This document shows, piece by piece, positions 33,345 to 44,589 of a stretch of 64,000 bases of DNA. Numbering within the stretch: position 1 is the first letter of the stretch; every line of letters begins with the position of its first letter. Position numbers and translations under genes: made by a program. Origin of the DNA: Vandiemenella viatica (taxonomy: Eukaryota; Arthropoda; Insecta; Orthoptera; Morabidae); contig JARYHS010011408.1 in assembly GCA_031002005.1 (NCBI GenBank), forward strand, positions 223,799,473-223,863,472. The letters are read 5' to 3'. The notes under the pieces are model-generated. The model ran no database searches. It saw only the letters and a program-made list of their open reading frames with translations, and was not told where the DNA came from.

Positions 33345-33840
33345 TGCATGCGACGCCATTCATCAGCGGTCCATGCTGCACTACCTCGGCGAGTTTGGCG
33401 GCGACCTGGGGAGAGGTCCCATTTTCCAGTATTCTGAAGAGGCACAGCAGTGTTACTTCTGGAGTCATGGTGTGCAAGCTAGGTCATGGTTGGTAATGAG
33501 TGAGGGAACTCTGAAGACACAACGATGTGTCACGGATATTCTGCGTTCTTGACAGCATAGCGGTGCGATTTTTCAACAGGACAATGCTCGTCCACACACG
33601 GCACGTGTCTCTATAAACTATCAGCGTGATGTTGAAGTACTCTTTTGGCCAGCAAGATCCCCAGATATGTCCCCAATAGAACATCTTTGTGACCGGCAAG
33701 TAGGTCCCAGTGTCAGTATCCAGGATATCTAGGACCAGTTACAACAGTTACGAAGCCAGAGTGCTCTTATACTTGGACCACGAGATATGACCTATGGTTT
33801 TGAGAAAATTTTGAATGGATACTACGACAATAATGACAAA
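33345..33840 (+). pseudogene. Tc1-like transposase fragment, frameshifted
   Basis: Different family from the 13.2-kb element. Pieces in order: VWRRPGERSHF, the damaged segment before the second aspartate, GAIFQQDNARPHTARVSIN, LFWPARSPDMSPIEHLCD. The last two carry the second D and the E of the catalytic triad. The first D and the DNA-binding half are absent, and at least three frames are needed. It abuts the right end of the mariner-like element. Confidence 0.8.
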
Positions 33841-36069
33841 TAGAGTTTATTATGCAGGACAACACAACATACGTTGCTGCGAGTTTGCACAGTTCGCATA
33901 TTGATAATAATATTAACCTCCCTCTGTTATCTTTGCCTCGTCTTTGCAGGATCTTTTTGGAAAATCAATGTGTGTAGATGTATATTTTGTACGGGAAGAG
34001 AGAGGAATCTTCGTTTGCCAAATATGTTAGGACGGCGGCTAAGAAACACAGAAATTTTTTGAAATTTTCAGACTTAAATCCTTCGTCAGTAATAGAATAT
34101 GTAGAGTGCTGGTAGAGACTTAGATAATAGCTAACAACTCATGGTTTAGTCAAGTCGACTGTGTGAAATGGAGCGGAAGGATGGCGAATTCACACTAAGA
34201 ATATTATTGTGAGAGAAAGTAAAGGAGGTGACACTAAGCTTAGAAGACAGATGGAAGGAAACGAGTTGAACATTAAATACCCATGAACTTTAAACCTCGA
34301 GGTAGAGCAGACGCAGGAAGATCAACAAAAAGGTTGTCTTAGGACTCTGAACCTTATTCGTGAAGAATCTATTGTATTTTATAGGTTTTAACGGCAAATT
34401 TTGTTTCAACTTGCGCTCTACAACTTGCCTTCTGAGATGGTGTTGATAAGAGGGTAACGCGCCGGTAAGTGAAAGCTCGTAGCCGACCGGATTCCAGTCG
34501 GCATTGTGGCGGCTGCCGATACTTTATCATCAGGCATACTGGGCGACGTTTAGCCCCGACCTCCTATTGCGTTTACCATGTTACATGTACGGTCGCTAAG
34601 CAGCCTCCGGCATCCCCACTCCAATACAACCTTGGACTAATTCTCGTCATATGGCGAACATTTCTCATCCACGAAGATTTCTTGTTGTAATATTCATCTC
34701 CTACTTACGGATTAGTGCTTCAGATGCGGAACGGATTTTACTACGTATAAATTTCAGCGGTATAAAAAGCGATATTGGTAGTTACTAAAACAAGTCGGCC
34801 TTTTTGTGGAAACAAACTTCCTTCTATGCAATAAAGTTCCACCGAATCTAAATCTTTAGGCTGGAGAAGTGCACGATGTTTGCAATTGTAGTTCATCTCA
34901 AGTTGGTTCCAGCGTGAATCAATATATTCTTCAAAAGTGAGGGCATATAACAGTAAAAATTCAACATTCCAGGATAAATTAGCAGATAAAGCTTTTATTT
35001 TAAGTTTTCCTTCTAAATATGCAATTCTGAGTTGTAGTGACGAGAATGCGATGGCGTCAAGTTGAACTATTACAAGTTTTTTTGAGTGTCGTGGTCTCAA
35101 CGCCCATGTTTGCGAATCCCACTACTTAAGTGGCTAAGTTGTTCTGTAGCTACATGTCAGGGGGTTTTGGTTTCAGTTTATTGTTTCGCTTTTAGGGAAA
35201 AAAGGCCTGTAAGCGTTAAAAACGCCCTTATTATATTTTAAAACTCCCATCAGGTGGCTCCCATATGGGTTAACAACTGTGATTTGTCGAACTGATCGTC
35301 TACCTTGAATCTAGATAAAAAATTCGCTGTTTCAAACTAAATTAGCCACTTGTAATATATCTAAAACTTTTTTTTTTTAGTGTTATAGCACTCTGTTATA
35401 AAATGTTAGTTTCTTTCACATGGTGATTGATTTTAAACCCGTTAAAAATAAATGAAAACTAGTGGTTGAAATACGGGAAAATGTACTGTACCTATGCCTG
35501 ATACTCCTTCTTATCTGATCTTTTTCCACCACCTTTCTAGAGGATTAACGCTAATGATCAAAGGAACTCGTCTGGTATAAGAAATCTAAAATTTAATATT
35601 TATTCTTCATTAAAATACCGTAGTTATATTCATTCGGGAATAACGACAGTTCAGTGACGAACAGCTTGGGAAACATTTCTACATATTAAAACTCTGAATT
35701 CTGGTATATAACGACTTTCATCTCAATCATACCAATTACTTTAGCAATCTGATGGTTAAAAATTAAACAATTCTACCTCTCAGATCGTCAAGAATCGAAT
35801 ATTGAAAGTAATATCCAACGCCGGTGCTCAATGCCTAAACTGTTACAGTGGCTTAGCGACGCTGCCCACAGGGTTCTTTGTTCTAACTGTTTACTAAACT
35901 CTAAAACATATTTTTATGTACCGTTTAGTCGTAAATTTATTTCATGGCCAAAATCTTGATCTGTACTGATTTAGAGAGTATAAAAATTGTATCAGGAATA
36001 TTATTTTTTATTAGGCAAAGAAAGAAATTACTGTTTCTACTGTTCCACCATCTTCATCATTTGACCTTT
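33841..36069. other. Unassigned sequence
   Basis: About 2.2 kb. A 119-codon minus-strand frame at 34741-35100 has no motif I recognise, and I do not call it a gene. A mildly GC-richer patch at 34450-34690 is also unassigned. Confidence 0.4.
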
Positions 36070-37230
36070 CATGTTCTGTGGGTCCACTTCTGACGGTCTT
36101 TCCAGCCTGCCTGTTTCGCCGCTATGTTTTTCTGCCTTTGGTCCGTTACTTTCCAATAGGTCTCCATTCATGCCCATTGTTCAGGAGCGCTAATTTCAGC
36201 TTTCTCCTTTCTTCTATCCTTACGGCATGCCTCAGCCTCTGCAATATAATCTTTGTTAACTACTCTTCTAATGCATCAACCGTTAATCATTCCCTGATGT
36301 TTTCGTTTCTGATTCTATCCTGTCTTGTGATATTTTCAATGCCTCTCAGAAACCTCATCTCTGCTGTCCGTAGTCTCTTAGATCTCTCTTCGTCCATGAC
36401 CAGGTTTCAGAGTCATAGGTCAATATTGGTTGTTGGTGAACAAGATCGTTTCAACATGAGCCAAATAAATCACGAAATGATGTGGCCTCTTAGAGTTATG
36501 AATTTAACTATACAGGGTGTTACAAAAAGGTACGGCCAAACTTTCAGGAAACATTCCTCACACACAAACAAAGAAAATATGTTATGTGGACATGTGTCCG
36601 GAAACGCTTACTTTCCATGTTAGAGTTCATTTGAATACTTCTCTTCAAATCACATTAAACATGAAATGGAAACACACAGCAACAGAACGTACCAGCGTGA
36701 CTTCAAACACTATGTTACAGGAAATGTTCAAAATGTCCTCCGTTAGCGAGGATACATGCATCCACCCTCCGTCGCATAGAATCCCTGATGCGCTGATGCA
36801 GCCCTGGAGAATGGCGTATTGTATCACAGCCGTCCACAATACGAGCACGAAGAGTCTCTACATTTGGTACCGGGGTGGAAGAACATGGGGCCCAATCAAG
36901 ACATCACCAGCAATTCCTGCCCACATGTTCACTGAAAATATGTGAATCGAGGAAGTACAGTACATACTAACGAAACTAGACTGAGCTCTAACATGGAAAA
37001 AAAGCGTTTCCGGACACTTGTCCACATAACATATTTTCTTTGTTTGTGTGTGAGGAATGTTTCCTGAAAGTTTGGCCATACATTTTTCTAACACCCTGTA
37101 TATTCCAGGCACAATGGTCTTGGATGTTTCTCTGACAACTTATTGCAGCAATCCTACGTATGTCTTTGTCTCATCGGTCTGGTCACCTTCCTCTTGGTCT
37201 CTGATGATCTCAAGGGTTCCACTCTAAGGG
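36070..37230 (-). pseudogene. LINE reverse-transcriptase tail split by a DNA transposon
   Basis: Minus-strand frames at 36070-36480 give PILTYDSETWSWTKRDLR, QDRIRNENIREWLTV and LQRLRHAVRIEERRKLKLA, the SETW..RRDRIRNE..LKVEPL type tail of insect LINEs. Homology resumes at 37101-37230, on the far side of the inserted 586-bp DNA element (36513-37098). Dead copy. Confidence 0.65.
36513..37098 (-). mobile_element. 586-bp deleted mariner-superfamily element with TA duplication
   Basis: Inverted ends of about 100 bp (CAGGGTGTTACAAAAAGGTA at the left, mirrored at the right; inner part ATATGTTATGTGGACA). TA flanks lie at 36511-36512 and 37099-37100. Between them the minus strand encodes only a transposase C terminus: VETLRARIVDGCDTIRHSPG, HQRIRDSMRRRVDACI and NGGHFEHF. 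The catalytic domain is deleted, so it moves only with help, if at all. Confidence 0.85.
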
Positions 37231-37740
37231 CCCGTGCATTTGCCGGCCGCGCCGGTCTAGCTATCAACAGCGGGCCGTGGGAAGGGACCAGTCTCTGCTA
37301 GCAGGGATGGCGCGCCTCTATCCGTCGCCCAGTCGGTAAACATCAAACGCCCGGGTAGCTGAAACGACACTAGGAACCGTGGTGGGGAGGAGGCTGCGAG
37401 AGGCGAGGGTTAGCCTATGGCGCGTGCTGATCCTTACAATGCAGCTGCATGGCATGGCCTACAAAACAACGGGCAGTGGTAAGCCACTATAAATTTGTTT
37501 TTGTCCATCTTTCAATTTTCCTCCGAGCAGTATGCCTAGCCCACTGCTATTTCAAGGTGGTTGTCTTTTTGAAGATTGACCTTAGCAACTTACCTGATGT
37601 GGATTGCTTTCTTTTCGCCTTTTCCAGTGTAAAGTAGTTTTAATGTATCCGTAACTCTTTGCCTTTCACAGTTTTCTTCTTACAAATTCATTGAATGTTC
37701 TAGCGTCACAGCCGTAAGTCAGTATGGGGATAATTCACTG
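37231..37740. other. GC-rich block followed by a LINE scrap
   Basis: 37231-37440 is GC-rich (GCCGGCCGCGCCGGTCTAG near the start), with no long frame on either strand and no splice-bounded reading frame. I cannot assign it. 37471-37640 on the minus strand gives WARHTARRKIERWTKTNL, resembling the WAGHVAR tail of a LINE. Confidence 0.4.
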
Positions 37741-38612
37741 AAAGTAAAATGTTATCTTTAGATTTGTGGCCTTATCCGATTCGAGAACTGCAGAATACTT
37801 CCCAAAAGCTTGCCATCCCTAAGACGAAAAATTTTTGGTCTTACATCTCTTCTCATATTTACAATTTCGCCAAGATCAATGTGATCACTGACATTTCCTG
37901 AAACTAAATCATTTATCTGTACGTTTAACTCTTGTTTTAGAAAGATTAATGTTGTTGGCCGGTATTTATAATTCACCTCGACAGAAGTTCTACATTCCCT
38001 GTGTGTAGTTGCTTTACTTCGTTCTGTTCCCAGTAGCATTGTCAGCTATCAGTGAAAGCCATCGTGACTTGCGGTCAGTCGGTCCGTGGAGGGGCCTTGT
38101 TGTATGGACATGATTTCCTTGACCTGCAGGACAATGCTAGCAGCTGATACGTGTCGGATTGTGGCTGGACGTGTTCCATATTGCGGCCGTAACACCAATT
38201 AAGAGCAGTTACAGCAGCAGGCAAAAACCTTCTGCTGTGTTTTACAGTCTCGACAACTGCAGCATTCTACAGGTTGCTTGGGCACTTTGCAGCAACCTGA
38301 TAAAAGTCAAGGAACTCAACGCAATTTGACATTTAAGTTAATGAACGCTTCTCAACACCTTCACTCCTAATCAGGAATCGCAGTGAAACACCTGCAGAAA
38401 GGATAGATCAGAAGAAGGCTGAAATGAAACTGGAGGATTCGCATAGGGTAAATAAAGTTTATGGCTGTATCACATTAGCTGCGTAAGAAACCTGTATAAT
38501 ACAGCTTAAAGCATTTTTACTTGCAGCTGACTGCGGTAAAGTGCAAGCGTAATGAACGTACTATTAGTTTTGGTTAAATGCGATGATGGGAAGAATGTCA
38601 TGTTCGTAATCA
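37741..38612. other. Unassigned sequence
   Basis: A 93-codon minus-strand frame (37758-38039) has no recognisable motif. Rest featureless. Confidence 0.4.
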
Positions 38613-39443
38613 CTAGGGTTCCGATCTATATGACCAAAAAAATAGAGAAATATGACCTTAAAATTCGTAAATATGACCTAAAAATGACAAAATACGACCA
38701 AACATTTAAATTTACTACACATCAAAACATTTATTTTATTTAGTAGCGTAGCTTTCATGAAGATAGCATAATTTGCTTGCGGCCACTCGCTGCACCATTG
38801 GGAAATTAAATTGTAAATCGTTTGGTTGAAGTAATTTTAATTTCAGATAATTTACAGAACATAATTCTTTCATCTATACTAAAATACTCCTCTCTAAATT
38901 CCCTTCGTACTTTCAAAAAAATTATTTTCGGCATGGCGGTAGGTCTACTTAATGAACCACTGCGGATTTAACGATGACTGAGGATATTTTTCATTGAGAC
39001 ATTGATATGCGGATCGACACAGGCATGCTGCTGCTGCATTGTCCAGATTAAAAGGCGGGCGGAACATTACGTTTAGGGAGTGACAATAATGTATAACTTT
39101 AATTCTTGATTGGTCAATTCTGAACACAGTGAATATTAGTTTTTCCCCCACCTGTATAGCAGAAGTACAGTTCTGTGAATAATTATCTTAATTTCTTCTC
39201 ATCTGTATCTAGTGAATTCCGGGTACTATTAAAAAACTGCCAGATTTTTCCTCAAAATGTGACCATAAATATTATCGAAATATGACCAAAACTAGGAAAA
39301 ATGGTCTGTATATGCATTTATATGCTATATAAAATACATTTAAATACAGTCAGAAACGTTGAATCAGTGTTTAATTCAGCATTTCAGCTCAAAAAGAAGG
39401 CAGGAAAAAAAAATATGACTTGTCTTAAAGATCCGAACCCTAG
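38613..39443. mobile_element. 831-bp non-autonomous element with TATGACC-rich ends
   Basis: Inverted ends CTAGGGTTCCGATC and GATCCGAACCCTAG, flanked by TAATCA at 38607-38612 and 39444-39449 (6-bp target duplication as I read it). Near both ends the word ATATGACC or a close variant recurs at least six times, as expected for subterminal transposase-binding sites. The interior has no transposase. Superfamily uncertain; hAT-like ends but the duplication seems short. Confidence 0.75.
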
Positions 39444-40440
39444 TAATCACTTTTCTGCTACGAAGTTGTACTATTTTTTCTAATCTTGAAGTTAATATTG
39501 ATTATCTCCAGCGATATATATATATATATAAATTCATTAATAGAGGAACGTGGAAACTTTTGCAGTTAGATGCGAACAATATTAATATCTTTCTTACGCT
39601 CTTTGCAATTATTAATTTGGCTGAAGTGCAGCCGCCATTTCCCCTAGACTTCAGCAACTACTATTGAGCTGTCTATTCCTTCGCAGTTATTTCCCAAAAC
39701 ATTTTTCCCCTACACTGAGATGGTTCACCTAGCCTTTGCACTGTTTCTAGTTCTTGGGTTAATGCGGACGGAAGATAGTTAAACTCATGAGTTTTTAACA
39801 CCTATGAGAGATTCAAGTTGCCTCTGTCGTGGTTGACCTACGGTTCAACATGGAATCCGAATCATGGAGGGTCCTGACGTGTCTCATACGAACAAAGCAA
39901 ATCCCGTAAAAATTCCTGTGTCCAGTTGAACTTCAATCTAGAACCCTGAATTTTTCAAACCAGGCGTCTCAACCACTGTGTCACCTGATGGCTCTGTGAT
40001 GAAGGATGGGAGAGGGTCATAGTACTCGTACTTAACGTGTAGTTCTAATCCAAAGAAAACGTGGCTAACGTCAACTTTTTCGTTCCCCTTCGACGGGCCA
40101 ATTACCATCATCAATGAAGCAGGTCTCAGTCGATGCACAATACGGAGATTTGGATCAACGTAGGCGTTGCCGAATTTCCTACACTCCTGGTCAATTTCTT
40201 CTACCAGTTCTACTCGAAACAGCTAAATTCGAGCATAGTACAAGGCGGTATCTAACACCACGATCAAGAATTGATTTTTTATACAGGTTTCTTACGCAGA
40301 GAATGTGATACAGCCAGAAACTTCATTCTCCCTTTGTGAATCCTACCATTTCATCCCATCTTGTACTTACAATAATTGATATTTCCATTCCTCGAGGCCA
40401 GGAATAGTAAAAGAAATAGAGCTGAAGCATTCCACTCTGT
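39444..40440. other. Unassigned sequence
   Basis: No recognised gene or repeat. A short AT dinucleotide run occurs near 39515. Confidence 0.4.
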
Positions 40441-40442
40441 TC

Positions 40443-40600
40443 TACAGCAGTCGGCTCCGGTAGTGTAGTGGCCAGCACGTTGACTTCACGTACTGAGGCA
40501 ACACTGGTTCGAATCCACCCACGGGCCTGAGACGTTTTAATTGTTTTGTCCGTCTTGTGTTGGACTTGTCCCAGAAATACATAATCAAAGTTTGGTCTGG
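40443..40600 (+). repeat. tRNA-derived SINE family 2
   Basis: A box TAGTGTAGTGGCCAGCACG and B box GGTTCGAATCC, then a tail with TTTTGTCCGTCTTGTGTTGG. Related tails occur at 44.6, 52.8 and 57.8 kb. The tRNA-like part does not fold into a clean cloverleaf by eye, so it is not annotated as a tRNA gene. Confidence 0.65.
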
Positions 40601-40679
40601 TATTTAGCACAATCTAAAAGACCTCCTTGAAGTGGCCTAAATGGTCGCAAAGTTATATTATATGTGGATATAGCTCTGA

Positions 40680-40865
40680 ACAGCTTGGTGCCCCAGTGGC
40701 TAAGGCGTCTGACTGGAGATCGAAATGTCCAAGGTTTCAATCCCTATCTCTGCGAGGATTTTCATAGGCCCTTAACCCAATTCTTCACCTTACTTTTATC
40801 CATAATTCACTGTATTGACATGACTGTATTGATTAGACAAAAGGTAGAATTAAAAACAGCCTTCA
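40680..40865 (+). repeat. tRNA-derived SINE family 3
   Basis: Head CAGTGGCTAAGGCGTCTGAC, a long-variable-arm-like segment, and B box GGTTTCAATCCC. The body TGCGAGGATTTTCATAGGCC and TAACCCAATTCTTCACC is shared with the copy at 62555-62840. The head recalls a serine or leucine tRNA. Confidence 0.7.
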
Positions 40866-40879
40866 GTCACTAAAATACA

Positions 40880-41093
40880 AATTTTATCGTATTACACAAT
40901 GCATTTCAGACCCTGTGGATCCATCTTCAGGTGTCTATGGTATTTACATTGGTTTTAAATTTTTCTTCGAAATCTACTTGAAATCATTTTTCAGCACAGG
41001 AACAAACTTTACTACGCACGAATCTCGCTTAAGAAAAATTTAAAACCAATGTAAATACCATAGACACCAGAAGATGGATCCACAATGTCCGAA
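40880..41093. repeat. Foldback repeat ending at the assembly gap
   Basis: GGATCCATCTTC then GTGTCTATGGTATTTACATT at 40917-40950 is mirrored by AATGTAAATACCATAGACAC then GAAGATGGATCC at 41048-41083, with a loop of roughly 80 bp. The minus strand of the left arm reads CCTGAAGATGGATCCACAGG then GTCTGAAATG, a degenerate relative of the CTGATGA...GAAA motif of the other hairpins. The repeat runs into the run of N. Confidence 0.65.
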
Positions 41094-42093
41094 NNNNNNN
41101 NNNNNNNNNNNNNNNNNNNNNNNNNNNNNNNNNNNNNNNNNNNNNNNNNNNNNNNNNNNNNNNNNNNNNNNNNNNNNNNNNNNNNNNNNNNNNNNNNNNN
41201 NNNNNNNNNNNNNNNNNNNNNNNNNNNNNNNNNNNNNNNNNNNNNNNNNNNNNNNNNNNNNNNNNNNNNNNNNNNNNNNNNNNNNNNNNNNNNNNNNNNN
41301 NNNNNNNNNNNNNNNNNNNNNNNNNNNNNNNNNNNNNNNNNNNNNNNNNNNNNNNNNNNNNNNNNNNNNNNNNNNNNNNNNNNNNNNNNNNNNNNNNNNN
41401 NNNNNNNNNNNNNNNNNNNNNNNNNNNNNNNNNNNNNNNNNNNNNNNNNNNNNNNNNNNNNNNNNNNNNNNNNNNNNNNNNNNNNNNNNNNNNNNNNNNN
41501 NNNNNNNNNNNNNNNNNNNNNNNNNNNNNNNNNNNNNNNNNNNNNNNNNNNNNNNNNNNNNNNNNNNNNNNNNNNNNNNNNNNNNNNNNNNNNNNNNNNN
41601 NNNNNNNNNNNNNNNNNNNNNNNNNNNNNNNNNNNNNNNNNNNNNNNNNNNNNNNNNNNNNNNNNNNNNNNNNNNNNNNNNNNNNNNNNNNNNNNNNNNN
41701 NNNNNNNNNNNNNNNNNNNNNNNNNNNNNNNNNNNNNNNNNNNNNNNNNNNNNNNNNNNNNNNNNNNNNNNNNNNNNNNNNNNNNNNNNNNNNNNNNNNN
41801 NNNNNNNNNNNNNNNNNNNNNNNNNNNNNNNNNNNNNNNNNNNNNNNNNNNNNNNNNNNNNNNNNNNNNNNNNNNNNNNNNNNNNNNNNNNNNNNNNNNN
41901 NNNNNNNNNNNNNNNNNNNNNNNNNNNNNNNNNNNNNNNNNNNNNNNNNNNNNNNNNNNNNNNNNNNNNNNNNNNNNNNNNNNNNNNNNNNNNNNNNNNN
42001 NNNNNNNNNNNNNNNNNNNNNNNNNNNNNNNNNNNNNNNNNNNNNNNNNNNNNNNNNNNNNNNNNNNNNNNNNNNNNNNNNNNNNNNNNNNNN
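41094..42093. other. Assembly gap (1000 N)
   Basis: Exactly 1000 unknown bases, probably a placeholder length. Reading frames across it have no meaning. The foldback repeat beside it may have caused the break. Confidence 1.
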
Positions 42094-42251
42094 GCCGTTG
42101 GAAACTATTCAGACTCTCTACAAATTTATTCCGCGAAGAATTGCAGCTATTCTACAAACAAACGGTAGCCCAATACCATATTAATAAATCAATAGTATGT
42201 AAATGTCGGGTGTTCATATTATTTTGTCCAACCCCTGTATTTCTTGTAGCC

Positions 42252-42329
42252 GCCCTGGAAGAAGAACACAGAGTGAGGGTCGAAACGTCTGCCCTGGAAG
42301 AAGACCACAGAATGAAGGTCGAAACGTCG
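42252..42329 (+). repeat. Two 39-bp tandem copies of a hammerhead-like motif
   Basis: Each copy reads GCCCTGGAAGAAGA, then a variable helix/loop, then GGTCGAAACGTC. Helix II is GACC/GGTC in the second copy. The first core element is CTGGAAGA instead of CTGATGA, so the catalytic core is altered. The pair is enclosed by TATTTCTTGTAG and CTACAAGAAATA, forming a larger hairpin. Confidence 0.65.
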
Positions 42330-42634
42330 ACTACAAGAAATATGACGCGGCGCCACCCGGACAGCCAAGAATCATCATTTTGATCGATATTTATTTTTTT
42401 TTTCGATGCAGTCTTGCTGCAGTGTAGTGACGAATGCCGTTATTGTTTTGCTAGCTAGCAAGTTGTAATCCAAAGTTGAGGAATCACTTGATATACTCTC
42501 TATGTATCACCTTGTAAGGATTAATGTTTTGAAACTTAAGCTATCATAGCTACTATAGCAAGACATAAAAATCCAAGCATTTTTATGACAGACAGCATTT
42601 TTATGACAGAAATTTCTATGACAATACTTTTTTT

Positions 42635-42870
42635 TTTAACTGATTAACGTCTCTTAACTGCGAGGTCTTTAGGGACGGGAAGGATGGTGGGCAAGCAATG
42701 GGAAGGAATTTGACCATGGCCTTTTAAAGGAAGCATCCCGGCATTTGCCTGGAGTGATTTGGGAAACCATGGAAAACCCAAATCTGGATGCCCGGACGGG
42801 GATTCGAATCGCCGTCCTCCCGAATGCGAGGCCAGAACGCTAACCGTTACACCACCACTCTCGGTAAAAT
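42635..42870 (-). repeat. tRNA-derived SINE family 1
   Basis: Full-length minus-strand copy. Reverse complement: ACCGAGAGTGGTGGTGTAAC, CGATTCGAATCCCCGTCCGG, CCATGGTTTCCCAAATCACT, and an A-rich end at about 42630. Confidence 0.85.
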
Positions 42871-42889
42871 ACTTTAGGCCTACACTTAT

Positions 42890-43105
42890 GGCTTTAATAT
42901 GACGGGCTTTGACGTCGAGGTCGTAGAGGTGGCAAGGAATGCGGGCAAGCAACGGTAAGCAATTCGGCTACGTCCTTCTGAAGGATCCATGCCAGCATTC
43001 GCCTGGAGTGATTTCGGGAAAACAATAGAAAACGAAATCCTTATGACCGGACGGGGATTCGAATCCGAGGCCAGAGCGTTACCGCTCACGCACCATGCTC
43101 GGTTT
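42890..43105 (-). repeat. SINE family 1, diverged second copy
   Basis: Minus-strand copy beside the previous one: head ACCGAGCATGGTGCGTGAGC, B box GGATTCGAATCC read across CCCGTCCGG, body with CACTCCAGGCGAATGC. More diverged than its neighbour, so not a simple tandem duplication. Confidence 0.75.
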
Positions 43106-43339
43106 CTCTGCACCATTTTACCTGTGTATCCAGTATCCAGGCATTACATAATGTAAGCATACTAAATGGGTGATTCACGCACAGAGATATAACACTCATT
43201 TTCTAACACGATACTTGAGCTAAATAATTTAGAAAAAGCTTTATACGATTATACGACTTTTTAACATTTAGAGTTTGAAAGAAACCACGCCTGGTAATAC
43301 CTTAGTAGGAGGGGAAGGGGAAGCAAGCCAGAAACCGGG

Positions 43340-43410
43340 AAAATCCATGACGTCACGAAGTGGTGGGGGGGACCTCCCTCCCCTCCCCTCCAATGGCGGC
43401 TTGGCGGGCG
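43340..43410. promoter_or_regulatory. Promoter-like motif cluster at left palindrome edge
   Basis: TGACGTCA (43348-43355, CRE-like), a C/T-rich tract CCTCCCTCCCCTCCCCTCC, and AATGGCGGC (43392-43400, YY1-like on the minus strand). The same motif types occur beside the right edge near 54283-54356. Activity is inference; no transcript is evident. Confidence 0.35.
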
Positions 43411-43753
43411 TAGTGCAGTGTTGCCACATTGACGGCATGACGACAGCATATTTCAAATTAAACATATATAACTGTTATTTAGTCTTTATAATAGCTGTTA
43501 TTTCACTTATCTCCAACAATGTTAATCTGAAATCAGCGATATTATTTCCGATTTTGTCCTATGTGATGTAGATATTCCAGCTGCACAAATGTTGCAATGT
43601 AGCATATACACACATCCTGCCACCAGGTGTCTCCACCGAACAGCGCATGACACGAGAAACTTCATCTGCGCATGCGCCGGCCAGAGATATTCCACTTCGC
43701 CACGAGATCTTCTATCCTTGTCTTGCGGGGGAAAACCCTAGCCTAAGGCGTAT

Positions 43754-44029
43754 TTGCACAGGTGTCGGTCGACATGTACGCACTTGCTCGGCCGCCGAGA
43801 CCCTGTTGCGACATGCGCGATAACTTGCATAACTGTCGCTAGGGTGCGACACACGGCAGAGCGTTGTAGGCACTTGTCGCTAGATGGCGGGGGTGTCCCA
43901 ATATGCGTGAAATATTTCGACGTTTGCGTGAGCGGCTATTGTTTGCTCGGGAGTCCGACAGGTTACGAAATGGCTCCATTACAGAGCGATACAGCTAGGC
44001 TGGTGTGTGTTTGCCATCCACCATTATGA
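43754..44029 (+). other. Cys-rich open frame, left palindrome arm (unlikely gene)
   Basis: 91 codons here. The mirrored copy at 53645-54085 is 146 codons because a TAG here is TAC there. The product is Cys/His/Arg rich with no recognisable domain, and conservation between arms is no better than in the neighbouring noncoding DNA. I list it because it is the longest frame unique to the palindrome. Confidence 0.15.
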
Positions 44030-44589
44030 AAGCATAGCTGGGTGCCTGGCTGGCGGACAAAGAAATTAGGGCGTCCAATACATATTGCAGAGTCTCAGGC
44101 TTGCAAAAAATTTCATGTGTATTTGTTATTTGTTCAGGTGTCCTGCTATCGGGTTGCGCCATCGAAACCGTTCCAGCAGGATACATAGAAATTCACTGCG
44201 GTTCAAGAAGAAATTATTACGAGATGAGAATAATTATTATATGTCAGTTTTCGTAGAACAAATATAAGAATCTTTTATGGTAGCCTAATCCCTCGCCAGA
44301 ATAACGTGTTTTAAAAACGAAAATCGAAAATTTAGTTTTCATTCTGGGTGAACAGAAAAACTGCTTGAGTCTTTGTATTTAATTAAAAAATAAGACATAG
44401 ACCATGAGAAAGCGTAACTTTTACGTTTAAAACGTGATAATGAACTATGGAATGTCCTGACTTAGCTCAAATTCATATCTATACAATGCAGTTCTGATAT
44501 TCGAGGATGTTTATAACTCTGAGCGAATATAAAGAGGAAATAAGCATCAGTAAGGTGGGATTCCAATATAATTAATCGTTAACAGCGTT

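Noticed and set aside
34741..35100. 119-codon minus-strand frame
   Set aside because: No recognisable domain and no nearby gene signals; this length is expected by chance in a few frames of a window this size.
41074..42383. Frames of 364 and 432 codons across the gap
   Set aside because: They consist almost wholly of unknown bases.
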